Shown piece by piece: positions 18,120 through 27,400 of a stretch of 64,000 bases of DNA; within the stretch, counting starts at the first letter, position 1, and each line of letters starts with the position of its first letter. Position numbers and translations under genes: made by a program. Under the pieces are notes generated by a model that did not search any database, was not told the DNA's origin, and was given only the letters and a program-made list of their open reading frames with translations. Origin of the DNA: Wenzhouxiangella sp. XN201 (GTDB lineage Bacteria; Pseudomonadota; Gammaproteobacteria; Xanthomonadales; Wenzhouxiangellaceae); contig NZ_JAAIVI010000022.1 of assembly GCF_011008905.1 (NCBI RefSeq), forward strand, positions 115,414-179,413, given 5' to 3'.

Positions 18120-19283
18120 TCAGAGCTTCCAGGTCAGGCGCGCGTACATGTCGCGGTCCTGCTGCAGCTCCGATGCGCCCAGGCGCCGCTCGATCTCCTC
18201 GCGGTAGCGCAGGCGAAAGTCCAGCCGCAGCTTTGTGTTGAAGTGATGCTGGTAGCGGATCTCGTAGAGATGATTGTTGTTACTGAAGTCATTGGATGTC
18301 AGCCAGCCGGCTTCGACCCGACCGTAGACCACGCCGAGATTGTGACCGGGGCGGATGTCGAACAGGTTGGCGCTGACCTGATAGCCGTCACCGGCCACGT
18401 CGTCGATGGTGCCGAGCTGCATCGTGCTTTGCTGCGGCGTGTTGAAGGCGCGACCGAACTCGCCGGCCAGCACGAAGCGCATGCCGGCACTGCCCACCGG
18501 CCACTCCGCGGCCGCCTTGGCGGTGGCTGTCAGGTAATCGTCCCGGCGCGCATCGCCGACTCCATGAGTGGCCAGCGCGTCGGGAATCCAGTGGAGCGTG
18601 AGCATGCGCATCGACACCGGCCCCCAGCGCTCGGTGGAACGCAGGCCGAGGTAGGCGCCAACGCGCGAGCCGCTGTCGGAAAAATCGATCGGGGCGCGCG
18701 CCGTGTTGCCCGTGCCGCGCCGGTGGTTGAGCTGGGCAATCACATGGCTCTCCCAGCCCGCGCCGAGCTGGCTGATCCAGTGCACACCGTCGGTCCAGCC
18801 GATGCCGACATTGGAGGCGTCATTGCGGTCCAGGCTCTTATCCGGCACGACCGGCAGCTTGAATCCCGTCTGGAAGCGACCCACGCGCAGCTGGTGACGC
18901 TGCGCATCGTCGGCCCATTGCAGGAAAAACTCGTCGAGATGCACCTCGCCCGGCCGCGTGCCCGTACCCGAGGCCCGGTAGCGATCGAACTCCAGCGAAT
19001 AGTCGTTGCCGTCAGTGGTGACCCAGGTGGCCACTCGCCCCCGAAACAACCAGTTGTCGGAAAGCTCGCGCTGTGCGAACAACCTGAAGCGGCCACGCAG
19101 GCTCTCGGCACTGCTCTCATTGCCGTCGCGTCCGTCGCGCTCGCTGGCATAGAAACCGCCACGCAGGTCACCACCGAACTCCCAGCCGCGGTTTGGAGCC
19201 TCCTGGCCCTGCGCCGGTCCGGCCAGTGCGATGAGGGCCAGGCAGATGCCGGTCAAGCCGGTGACAAGAACAAGTTTCTTCAT
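18120..19283 (-). CDS. Outer-membrane beta-barrel porin, probably phosphate-regulated (OprP/O-like)
   Basis: A 387-residue protein with a clear signal peptide (MKKLVLVTGLTGICLALIALAGPAQG) followed by alternating amphipathic strands, many ending in aromatic residues, as in a porin barrel (RGRFRLFAQRELSDNWLFRG, HQLRVGRFQTGF, MYARLTWKL). I chose ATG 19283, which starts exactly at the signal peptide. The central stretch VGRFQTGFKLPVVPDKSLDRNDASN resembles the region of porins that form trimers. The family alone would not show the substrate, but the three 11-bp Pho-box repeats at 19341-19369 upstream argue for phosphate or phosphorylated-compound uptake under PhoB. Alginate-export-like or other porin families remain possible. 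Confidence 0.8.
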   Translation of the reverse strand: MKKLVLVTGLTGICLALIALAGPAQGQEAPNRGWEFGGDLRGGFYASERDGRDGNESSAESLRGRFRLFAQRELSDNWLFRGRVATWVTTDGNDYSLEFDRYRASGTGTRPGEVHLDEFFLQWADDAQRHQLRVGRFQTGFKLPVVPDKSLDRNDASNVGIGWTDGVHWISQLGAGWESHVIAQLNHRRGTGNTARAPIDFSDSGSRVGAYLGLRSTERWGPVSMRMLTLHWIPDALATHGVGDARRDDYLTATAKAAAEWPVGSAGMRFVLAGEFGRAFNTPQQSTMQLGTIDDVAGDGYQVSANLFDIRPGHNLGVVYGRVEAGWLTSNDFSNNNHLYEIRYQHHFNTKLRLDFRLRYREEIERRLGASELQQDRDMYARLTWKL

Positions 19284-19340
19284 GATGACGTTTCCCGCTG
19301 TGTATTTCAGATCAGGCCGCAGCCACTGCGCGCAGATTTT

Positions 19341-19369
19341 GTGGCAGGAATATGACAGCAATATGAAAT
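19341..19369 (-). promoter_or_regulatory. Pho box (three 11-bp repeats) upstream of the porin
   Basis: Read leftward the sequence is ATTTCAT-ATTG-CTGTCAT-ATTC-CTGCCAC: three heptamers matching the PhoB consensus CTGTCAT at exact 11-base spacing. It ends about 58 bases before the porin ATG. No good -10 box is evident at the ideal distance, so the exact transcription start is unclear. Confidence 0.8.
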
Positions 19370-19474
19370 CGTCACAAATCCGAATTCAAAACGTCATTCG
19401 AGGTTATTCGCCTGTCCGGCCGGAAGTCTATTCGAGTCGCAAGTACGAAGCTTTGATCGGGGTCAAGAACGAAA

Positions 19475-19975
19475 TCAGAGATCTGCCGGCTCCGCTGCCG
19501 GCCGCTCCCGGGCAGGTAACTCACCGTCGCTGACCAGGCGCTCGATGCGGGAAAAGACCTCGTAGCGACCGAACGGCTTTTTCATGAAATCGTCGGCGCC
19601 GATCTTCTTCAGATAGAACTCCTCCACGGCCTGGGGATTGCCGCTGATCATGATCACCGGAACCGACTCGGTCGCCGGATCGCGCCGGAACTGGCGCAGG
19701 GCCGAGAACCCGCTCATCCCGGGCAGGACGATGTCGAGAAAGATCAGGTCGGGCGGATCGGTCCGGGCCTTTTCCAGGGCAGCTTCGGCGCTGTCGGCGC
19801 TGTCGGTCTCATAGCCGTTCTGGCCGAGCATGTGGCCGAGAGCGGCAACGATCGTTTGCGAATCGTCCACGATCAGTACCCGAAGACCCTTGCGCGCGTT
19901 CTTCCGCCGGGTACTCCGACGGTCGTCCGGCTGTCGCATGCCGAGCAATCGACGAAAGCGATCGAGCTGGCTCAT
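19475..19975 (-). CDS. Single-domain response regulator (receiver protein)
   Basis: A 166-residue protein consisting of a basic 30-residue N-terminal extension (RRSTRRKNARKG) and one CheY-like receiver. The acid pair is in VLIVDDSQT, the phospho-acceptor Asp in LIFLDIVLPGMSG, and the Lys in FMKKPFGRYE. There is no output domain. The receiver resembles PilG/PilH-type and other stand-alone regulators. It lies 76 bases downstream of the HD-GYP gene on the same strand, so the two probably act in one cyclic di-GMP or motility pathway. A good ribosome site, GGGAG, precedes ATG 19975. Confidence 0.9.
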   Translation of the reverse strand: MSQLDRFRRLLGMRQPDDRRSTRRKNARKGLRVLIVDDSQTIVAALGHMLGQNGYETDSADSAEAALEKARTDPPDLIFLDIVLPGMSGFSALRQFRRDPATESVPVIMISGNPQAVEEFYLKKIGADDFMKKPFGRYEVFSRIERLVSDGELPARERPAAEPADL

Positions 19976-20051
19976 GTTTTTCTCCCTCTGAACGTTGCAA
20001 CCCGCGAAGGCATTACCGGAAACCCTCTAGCCAATTATGGCCTGGGCGCGC

Positions 20052-21335
20052 TCAGTCGAGTGCCGACACCAGCATGGCCTTGACATTGATGCCGGGCAGA
20101 CCGTCCGGCAACACCTCATCGATGTGGATGAGCGGGTTGCCGTCGGCATCGCGCAGCTCCGCCAGATCGACACGCTCACCCGGCCGATAGCCCGCCGAAC
20201 CCTGAACGAGCTTGCGCACGACCGGATAGAAGCCGTGCATGATATTCGTTTCCTCGACCACCGCCAGCTCATCACTCGACAGGCGCACCAGGGTGCCCGG
20301 TGCTACCCAGCCAAGGAAGTGAATGAAGGTTTCGACCATCTTGCGATCGAACTTGTGCGAACGCCCACGCCAAAGAACGCCCAGGGCGTCGTGGTGTGAG
20401 CGTGCCGGCCGGTAGCTTCGTTGCGAGGTCACGGCATCGTAAACGTCGACCACCGAGACCAGGCGCGAGATCTGGTTGATGTCACCAATCGACTTGCCGT
20501 AGGGGTAACCCTTGCCGTCGGTACGCTCATGATGTTCCAACGCGGCCAGTGCCACCACCGGATCCAGTTCGTCACGCGTCGACAGCATCTCGTATCCCTT
20601 GAGCGTATGCGTTTTGACGTGGCGATATTCCTCCTCGGTCAACAGGTCGGGCTTGTTGAGAATGGACGCATCGGTATCGACATTGCCGACATCGTGCAGC
20701 AGCGCCGCCAGGCCGGCCTTCTCGATCATGTCTGGCGGCCACTCCAGTGCATGCGCCAGACCCAGCGCAAGAATGGCCGAGTTGATCGAGTGTTGCGCTG
20801 TGTAGTCGTCACGATCCTTGATGCGGGTCAGCCATACCATTGCCGCGAGATTCTGCTGCAGGAAACCGGCCAGTTCGGCCACGACCTTCTCGGCCGTCTT
20901 GATTTCCAGTGTGCCGCGCTGGGAAAAGCCACGAATCATCTGTCGCGCCTGGCTGTCGATCAGATTGTAGGCGCGCAATGCGACCCCGACGCTGTCTTTG
21001 TCGATGCGCTCACCGCGTAGGGCATTGGCCGGGTGCTCCAGGCTGGACGAGAGCTGCGGCGCTTCATCCTCGGCAGGCTGGGTCCCGGCCGGACGTCTGA
21101 GCGGTTTCGAAACCGGCGTGTCACTGCGTTCGTGATCGATCACCACCCACTCACAGTGATCTTCGAACCACTCGCGGGTTTTCTCGTTGTCGATGAGCAC
21201 GCCCTGCAGGGGAAATGGCGTATCGATCCAGGGAATATCGAGGCGCACCACGAAATTGCCCACCTCCAGATCGGAAGGGTGGACGATCATTTCGCGGCTC
21301 CAGATCGAGTCGGATGATGCCTTGTCGCGGGCCAT
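20052..21335 (-). CDS. HD-GYP cyclic di-GMP phosphodiesterase with DUF3391 domain
   Basis: About 427 residues. An N-terminal DUF3391 domain (VHPSDLEVGNFVVRLDIPWIDTPFPLQG) is followed by an HD-GYP domain with the metal-binding HD in LAALLHDVGNVD and the signature HHERTDGKGYPYG. The key residues are present, so hydrolysis of cyclic di-GMP is likely. I use ATG 21335; a TTG two codons upstream and an internal ATG at 21290 are alternatives. It is divergent from the Pho-regulated PhoU-like/Pit genes across a 170-base region and is followed by a response regulator gene. Confidence 0.92.
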   Translation of the reverse strand: MARDKASSDSIWSREMIVHPSDLEVGNFVVRLDIPWIDTPFPLQGVLIDNEKTREWFEDHCEWVVIDHERSDTPVSKPLRRPAGTQPAEDEAPQLSSSLEHPANALRGERIDKDSVGVALRAYNLIDSQARQMIRGFSQRGTLEIKTAEKVVAELAGFLQQNLAAMVWLTRIKDRDDYTAQHSINSAILALGLAHALEWPPDMIEKAGLAALLHDVGNVDTDASILNKPDLLTEEEYRHVKTHTLKGYEMLSTRDELDPVVALAALEHHERTDGKGYPYGKSIGDINQISRLVSVVDVYDAVTSQRSYRPARSHHDALGVLWRGRSHKFDRKMVETFIHFLGWVAPGTLVRLSSDELAVVEETNIMHGFYPVVRKLVQGSAGYRPGERVDLAELRDADGNPLIHIDEVLPDGLPGINVKAMLVSALD

Positions 21336-21428
21336 TGACAATTACACGGACAACTTCAGCCCATTATGCCAGCATTCACCGATCGCTCACCAACCGGTGA
21401 CAGGAATTCACCGCAATCTCCGTGAGCA

Positions 21429-21460
21429 CCGTCATGATTCGGTCACAAAACTGCTACAAT
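21429..21460 (+). promoter_or_regulatory. Pho box and -10 element upstream of the PhoU-like/Pit operon
   Basis: CCGTCAT-GATT-CGGTCAC-AAAA-CTGCTAC gives three PhoB half-sites at 11-base spacing (429-457). A -10 box, TACAAT, lies at 455-460, eight bases after the second half-site, which is the spacing expected when a Pho box replaces the -35 element. The coding start is 48 bases downstream. Confidence 0.82.
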
Positions 21461-21507
21461 TCGCGCCAATCACTTGCCGGCCACGCCCAATCGGGTTAGA
21501 AAATTTC

Positions 21508-22188
21508 ATGAATCCAAGCGGTTACATTTCACGAGTTTTCGGTCAGTCGCCGGTTCGTCCTCTGCAAGAGCACATCGAAAAGGCTGCGGCCTGCGCCCAG
21601 CAACTCCCGGAATTCGTCCGCGCCGCCCAGGCCGGCGACTGGACGGGCGCCGGAGAAGTCCGCAAGAGCATTGTCCGGCTCGAACACGAAGCAGACGATC
21701 TCAAGCGTGATCTGCGCCTCAACCTGCCGCGCACTCTGTTCATGCCGGTGGCGCGCACCGATGTGCTCGAGATGCTCTCGGTACAGGATCGTATTGCCAA
21801 CAAGGCACGCGACATCTCCGGCCTCATGCTGGGGCGGCGCATGACCTTTCCACAAGCCCTGCAGGATACGTACCTGGCCTTTGCCGATCGCTGTCTCGAC
21901 GCCGTACTCCAGGCACACAAGACGGTCAACGAACTCGACGAACTGTTCGAAACCGGATTTCGCGGGAGCGAGATCGAACTGGTCATGGGCATGATCAAGG
22001 AACTCGATCGGGTCGAGAACGACAGCGATAGCCTTCAGGTCGAGCTGCGAGCACGCCTGTTCGAAATTGAACGGGATCTGCCGCCGATCGACGTGATGTT
22101 TCTCTACAAGATCATCGACTGGACCGGTGATCTCGGCGACCTTGCCCAACGGGTCGGGAGCCGACTGCACCTGATGATCGCACGCTAG
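21508..22188 (+). CDS. PhoU-like protein, DUF47/TIGR00153 family
   Basis: A 226-residue all-helical protein of the family that accompanies Pit phosphate carriers. Its helices carry many conserved acidic and basic pairs (SIVRLEHEADDLKRDLR and the repeat-like IKELDRVENDSDSLQVELR), as in PhoU metal sites. It starts at ATG 21508, and 31 bases separate its stop from pit. It probably restrains or tunes phosphate uptake by Pit. The Pho box just upstream places the pair under PhoB, which is unusual for Pit genes in enteric bacteria but known in others. Confidence 0.92.
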   Translation: MNPSGYISRVFGQSPVRPLQEHIEKAAACAQQLPEFVRAAQAGDWTGAGEVRKSIVRLEHEADDLKRDLRLNLPRTLFMPVARTDVLEMLSVQDRIANKARDISGLMLGRRMTFPQALQDTYLAFADRCLDAVLQAHKTVNELDELFETGFRGSEIELVMGMIKELDRVENDSDSLQVELRARLFEIERDLPPIDVMFLYKIIDWTGDLGDLAQRVGSRLHLMIAR

Positions 22189-22219
22189 AAACCACCAGAA
22201 CCCCGGGGACCTAGGCTTC

Positions 22220-23470
22220 ATGGAACAGGCGATTTTCTACATCATCCTGGCGGCACTGTTTGGCCTGTTCATGGCCTGGGGCATCGGCGCCAACGATGTG
22301 GCCAACGCCATGGCGCCCTCGGTGGGCTCACGCGCCATCACGATCAAGCAAGCCATTCTTATAGCCGCAATATTCGAGTTCGGGGGCGCTGTGCTGGCTG
22401 GCGGCGGTGTCACCAGCACTATCCGCAAGGGTATCGTGGATGCATCTCTGCTACAGGGCCAGCCCGAGCTGCTGGTCTTCGGCATGCTCGCGGCCCTGCT
22501 GGCCGCCGGGACCTGGCTACTGATCGCCTCGGCACGCGGCTGGCCGGTCTCGACCACCCATACCATCATCGGTGCCGTGGTCGGTTTTGCGGCAATCGGA
22601 ATCGGCTTCTCGACCGTTCACTGGGACCAGGTCGGCCAGATCGTGATGAGCTGGGTGATCAGCCCGCTGATGGCCGGCTTCATCGCCTGGCTGTTGTTCA
22701 CCAGCGTGCAGCGCCTGGTGCTCGACCGGAAGGATCCGTTGCGCGCTGCCCGCCGCTGGGTGCCGGGCTATATTTTCCTGGCCGGGTTCTTCATGACCCT
22801 GGTGACCGTGTTCAAGGGCCTCAAACACATTGGCATCGATCTCGATCCGATCCATGCCTACAGCCTGGCCGTTGCCCTGGGCGTCATCATTGCGGGCGTC
22901 GGCACAGTTTTCATCATGCGCATTCCCGATACCGACCTGCAGGACACCGACTTTCACTACTACACGGTCGAGCGCATATTCGGTGTATTGATGGTCGTCA
23001 CGGCCTGCTCAATGGCCTTCGCACACGGCTCCAACGATGTCGCCAACGCCATCGGTCCAGTGGCGGCCGTGGTCAGCGTGGCCAGCAGCGGCAGCGTGAA
23101 TCAGGAAGCCATCGTCCCGGTCTGGATCCTGATCCTGGGCGGCGGCGGCATCGTTGTCGGCCTGGCTACCTACGGACACCGCGTGATCGCGACAGTCGGC
23201 AGCAATATCACCACGCTGACGCCCTCGCGCGGCTTCGCGGCCGGACTGGCGGCCGCGGCCACCATCGTCATGGCCTCCGGCACGGGACTGCCGATTTCGA
23301 CCACACACACGGTCGTCGGCGCCATCCTGGGTGTCGGCCTGGCCCGCGGCATCGCCGCGATCAACCTGCGCACCGTCGGTTCGATCTTCATGTCCTGGAT
23401 CATCACCATCCCGGCCGGCGCCCTGCTGTCGGTAATGTTCTTCCTGATTATCCGCGCCATCGCGGGCTGA
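22220..23470 (+). CDS. pit: Inorganic phosphate transporter, PiT family
   Basis: A 416-residue membrane carrier with the two PiT signature repeats: GANDVANAMAPSVGSRA in the N-terminal half and GSNDVANAIGPVAAV in the C-terminal half. It also has ARGWPVSTTHTIIGAVVG and GLPISTTHTVVGAILG, the matching inverted-topology motifs. It imports phosphate, usually as a metal-phosphate complex with protons, or with sodium in some members. It follows the PhoU-like gene directly and is expected to be co-transcribed from the Pho-box promoter. Confidence 0.94.
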   Translation: MEQAIFYIILAALFGLFMAWGIGANDVANAMAPSVGSRAITIKQAILIAAIFEFGGAVLAGGGVTSTIRKGIVDASLLQGQPELLVFGMLAALLAAGTWLLIASARGWPVSTTHTIIGAVVGFAAIGIGFSTVHWDQVGQIVMSWVISPLMAGFIAWLLFTSVQRLVLDRKDPLRAARRWVPGYIFLAGFFMTLVTVFKGLKHIGIDLDPIHAYSLAVALGVIIAGVGTVFIMRIPDTDLQDTDFHYYTVERIFGVLMVVTACSMAFAHGSNDVANAIGPVAAVVSVASSGSVNQEAIVPVWILILGGGGIVVGLATYGHRVIATVGSNITTLTPSRGFAAGLAAAATIVMASGTGLPISTTHTVVGAILGVGLARGIAAINLRTVGSIFMSWIITIPAGALLSVMFFLIIRAIAG

Positions 23471-23488
23471 ACCGGTTGGCGTTTTTCC

Positions 23489-23530
23489 TTGCAAGTTCGA
23501 GCGAACGACTTTATATTAGATTTATCTAAT
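23489..23530 (+). promoter_or_regulatory. Promoter with overlapping palindromic operator ahead of the DUF2892 gene
   Basis: A -35-like TTGCAA at 23489 and a -10 TATATT at 23512 are 17 bases apart. A perfect inverted repeat, ATTAGAT-TT-ATCTAAT, at 23515-23530 overlaps the -10 and the start point. This is the classic place for a repressor of the ArsR/BigR class. The region is AT-rich compared with its surroundings. Confidence 0.72.
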
Positions 23531-23561
23531 CTTAAAGCCGCCACGACGGCAGGGAGTCCCC

Positions 23562-23765
23562 ATGAATATCGATCGACTCGTCTTTGCTTTTGCAGGCTTC
23601 ATGATCCTGCTCAGCCTCGTGCTGTCTCAGGTTCACAGCGTCTACTGGCTGTTCCTGACGGCGTTCGTGGGCCTGAACATGTTCCAGGCTGCCTTTACCG
23701 GCTTCTGCCCCCTGGCCAGGATTCTCAAGGCCATTGGCAAACAACCCGGAAAAGCGTTCAACTAA
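23562..23765 (+). CDS. DUF2892 (YgaP-type) small inner-membrane protein
   Basis: A 67-residue protein with two hydrophobic helices and the family pattern [39 protein letters not shown]-x-ILKAIG. The conserved GFCP cysteine is present. This domain is often joined to or encoded beside rhodanese and sulfide-oxidation proteins under BigR/YgaV control. Here it stands alone and overlaps the next gene by one base (TAATG). The palindromic promoter upstream suggests tight regulation by a small repressor. Confidence 0.88.
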   Translation: MNIDRLVFAFAGFMILLSLVLSQVHSVYWLFLTAFVGLNMFQAAFTGFCPLARILKAIGKQPGKAFN

Positions 23766-24328
23766 TGCGCCGGCTGACCCTGGGGCTATTCGCCGCACTA
23801 AGCACCTCAGTCTTCGCAGTCGAGGACCGGATGCCAGATTGGGTGAGTGAGGCCCGGACCGCCGCCGGGGAACTCGGGAGCCAGCTGCAGCAGGCACTGC
23901 AGGCCGCCATCGCCGAAGGCGGCCCGGTAGCGGGCATCGAGGTCTGCAGGCACCAGGCACCGCAGATCGCCGAGACCATATCCGATGAACAACTGCAGGT
24001 CGGCCGCACCTCGCTAAAAGTGCGCAACCCCGACAATGCACCCGACCGGTGGGAAACCCGCGCCATGGAAGATTTCGAACGACGCCTTGCCGCCGGCAAG
24101 GCACCCGGCGAGATCGAATCCTTCGCCATCCGCAACGACGGCGAGCGCCGCTACGGACACTGGATGAAAGCCATTCCAACCCAGCCCCTGTGCACCGCGT
24201 GCCACGGCAGCGACATCAGTCCGGCAGTCGCAGACGCTATCGAAGCGGCCTACCCCGACGACCAGGCTCGCGGGTATTCGGTCGGCGAACTGCGCGGCGC
24301 GTTCAGCGTCGAAGTCGCCCTCGACTAA
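23765..24328 (+). CDS. Periplasmic DUF3365 (Tll0287-like) haem protein
   Basis: A 187-residue exported protein. An N-terminal signal sequence (RRLTLGLFAALSTSVFA) is followed by the DUF3365 fold with EVCRHQAPQIAE and RNPDNAPDRWE, then a single c-type haem motif, LCTACH, near residue 142, and GYSVGELRGAFSV at the end. In related proteins this domain is a haem-containing sensor or redox module. The start codon shares a base with the DUF2892 stop, so the two are translationally coupled and controlled by the same palindromic promoter. I suspect a role in sulfur or redox stress, but that rests only on context. Confidence 0.87.
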   Translation: MRRLTLGLFAALSTSVFAVEDRMPDWVSEARTAAGELGSQLQQALQAAIAEGGPVAGIEVCRHQAPQIAETISDEQLQVGRTSLKVRNPDNAPDRWETRAMEDFERRLAAGKAPGEIESFAIRNDGERRYGHWMKAIPTQPLCTACHGSDISPAVADAIEAAYPDDQARGYSVGELRGAFSVEVALD

Positions 24329-24342
24329 TTGCCACTTGAACA

Positions 24343-24368
24343 GGCTGCCGGAAGCATCCCCGGCAGCC
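24343..24368. terminator. Bidirectional hairpin between convergent genes
   Basis: A perfect nine-base stem, GGCTGCCGG/CCGGCAGCC, with an eight-base loop lies between the DUF3365 gene and the convergent surface-protein gene. It lacks a long U-run on either side but is well placed to end both transcripts. Confidence 0.55.
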
Positions 24369-24416
24369 GAAGTTCCAGACTGAAGGCAATCCGCCGCCAA
24401 AACACCAATTCCGGAA

Positions 24417-27400
24417 CTATTGCTCGAACCGATCCGAGAACAGAGCGCCGGAGACCGGTTCGACGACACTCAGCCCGAGCCCGGCCTGCCGGACCCTTTC
24501 CCCGTCGCTGCCCTCGACCAGGAGCGAGTAGTCTCCGGGCGGTGTCTGGCCAGCGTTGACACTGAGCGTGAAGCTCTGGCTTCCGTCGGCCGGCGGGGTC
24601 ACGCTCACCGCTGAGGGCTGGCAATCAATCGAAGTCGCGCTTTCAAAGCACAGCAGCGACACGGCTTGGCTGTAGCCGTTGACCGATTCCACGCTACAGC
24701 TGACCTGTGCCGTGCCGCCTTCCTGGACTTCGACAGTACTCCCGCCCTCGCAGCCAAGCAGAAAGTCGGGCTGAGCAGCCAGCACGAACAGCGCCGTCGT
24801 CTCGACATTGCCTGCTGCGGTGACAGTGCAGACTGCCCCCTGACCGGCGCAGGCCCCCTCCCAGCCGATGAACTCACCACCCGATCCCGATGCGAGCGTG
24901 GCGGTGAGCACTACCTCCGCATCCAGGCTGAACAAGGCACTGCAGCTGTCGTTGGTACCCTCTCCGCACCAGATGCCGGTGGGGCTGGACTGGACCCGCC
25001 CGAGTGCGGCATCGTCGACGAGCACGCTGACCCGGGCGTTTTCTGAGAGCTCGTAAGCACCGCGATCACATTGCGCCGTTGCATCCTCGTCACCGTCGGC
25101 CGGTCTGACGGCGCCCCGCTGATCAATCAGCAAGGGCTCACCACCGGGCCGATCCAGGCAAGCAGGATCGCCAGCGTCCACGATCCAGTTAAACGAGGCC
25201 GGCGCGTGGGTCGGCGTGGAGCCACCATTGTCGGCCAAGGCGCCGAGCTGGACATGCGTGGCGTCATCGCTACCCCCGCTGTTGAACGCACACTCCGAAT
25301 CGCCCGCCATCGCGTTATAGCCCGCCGAATCGACGGATCCGTAGCAGTTGGCGGCCTGTGGTACACAGATGGGCGGCAGCGAAGGATTGGGCCTAGAACA
25401 GGCCTCCTTTCCCGTGTTGGAGCTGACGATGCTGTTGTAGAGCGTGGCCGTGGCGTTGGCATTAACGTACAGACCGCCCCCATTTCCTGAGTTATTGTCA
25501 CCTGGCCCTGCCTCATTGAAAGCAATCGTGCTGTTGTTGACCGCCAGCGATGTCGCTGCCTCGACTGAGATGCCGCCGCCCGAGGTTTCCGCGATATTTC
25601 CCGAGACCGTGCTGTTGCTCACCTGGGCAAGAAAAACACCGTAGAGGTAGGCACCACCACCCAGTAGCGCAGCGTTGCCATGCAGCGCCGAACGCTGGAT
25701 GGCGACAGCAGGCAAACTGCCCCCACCCGAGTTCCAGGCCAGGATGCCGCCACCCGCTGCGTTGGCCTGATTGTCATGAACATTGCTATCGATGACCGAC
25801 AGAGTGGCGAAACTCTCAGGCATAAAAGTCAACCCTCCCCCATCAGAGGCCTCGTTATCGAAGATTCTCACCTGCTCCAGCGTCAAGTGGCCATTGCCAT
25901 CGTCGCTGGCGCTGTGGAGGGCACCGCCGCTTCCGTCCGTCATACCATCGGTCAGGGTCACGTTACTCAGGACAAGCTCGCCGGACTGGTGCAAAATCAG
26001 CCCGCCGTCGGTGCCATTCCCATCCGTGTCCGTTGGCACGAGGCCCTGGCCTTGCAAATGCATGTTCTCTATGCGAACAAAACTGGCCGGATTGCCGATT
26101 CTGATCAGCCGGTCGGTCTCGACAGTTGGAAAGCTGCCGACAACAAAAGGTAAGTTGCCATCTTCATCGGGTATTCCGACGAGGTGCATGCGCCGTTTGA
26201 TCTTGAGGCTGCCATGGAGCGACTCATCTTCCCCACTCGTGCGAGCGAGCGTGTAGGAAAACGGCGAGTAGGGGACTTTTACGGTAAACGTACGCCCGGT
26301 AGCCGCAGCCAGGGCATTGGCCTCCATCACCGCGGCACGCAGCGAGCAGTCATCGTTGCCGGACGAGCTTTCGCAAATGCCGTCACCCGGCGAGCCATCC
26401 CAGCCGTCAATGCTGCGGTTGACCGTAAGATTGACGATCCGCGAACTTGCCACTGCGGTATCGTTACTGGAAATGTAATCTCGGTCAGTCACGCTGTAGA
26501 CCGCGACATCAACGCCCATTGCCACTTGGTCCTCGGGAATGCCGAATGCCAATTGGCACTCGCTCGGAGATGCGTGGCTCACCCAAACCGCCCCCTCAAC
26601 CAGGCCGGGCATCGTTTCGGTCAACGAACAATGCTCACCCGTTACTGAATGAAACAACATCGGTTCGCTGATCTCCACCGATACCATCGTAAGAAGTGGC
26701 TCGCTACTGGTTCCAAGGTTCTCAACTTCGAGAAACACGTTGAATTCATCACCAGCTTCCGGCAACTCGGAAGCAGCCACCGAAACCGACATATCCGGCG
26801 CTTCCAAAATCTCTACCGGAATGGATACATCATTATCCCCGGGATTGAGGTCCCCATCGCAGTCCGCACAATCGGCAACAGCATTCAGGCCCACCACGCC
26901 AGCGAATCCAGAATCAGCGCGTGCGGTGATGGTACAACTGCGCGTGTGCGGCTGCGGATCCTCCGGAATATTGAACCACCTGAAGAAATGCTCACCACCC
27001 TGTGATGCATCGACGACAGCCCCCGCGTCGCAAACGTAGCCAACCAGGGAGATCCGATCACCATGAATGATACGGAGATCCAGCGGTGTCCCGTTGTACT
27101 GAGAATCGTAGCTCACCTCGATGGTGAATTGTTGCAATGGATCGAGCTCCGTCGCACTGACACTCATTTGAACACTCACATCGGGGCGGAGTTTGCCCAG
27201 TACGGCATTGTCAAAAAAGAATTTCGCGCTCTCGCTGGATGACCCGGTTGTCGAATGCAAAGCGGTTGCAACCCGGGTGACGCCGGCCGGAACAATTCCT
27301 ACGCCGGAGGCAGATCCCCAGCCAAAGGGCTCGAACAAGAACGCGCTGGCGAAAGAGTCACCGATTTGCGGCGGCGAATCGGCTTCGGGACAGGGGTTGC

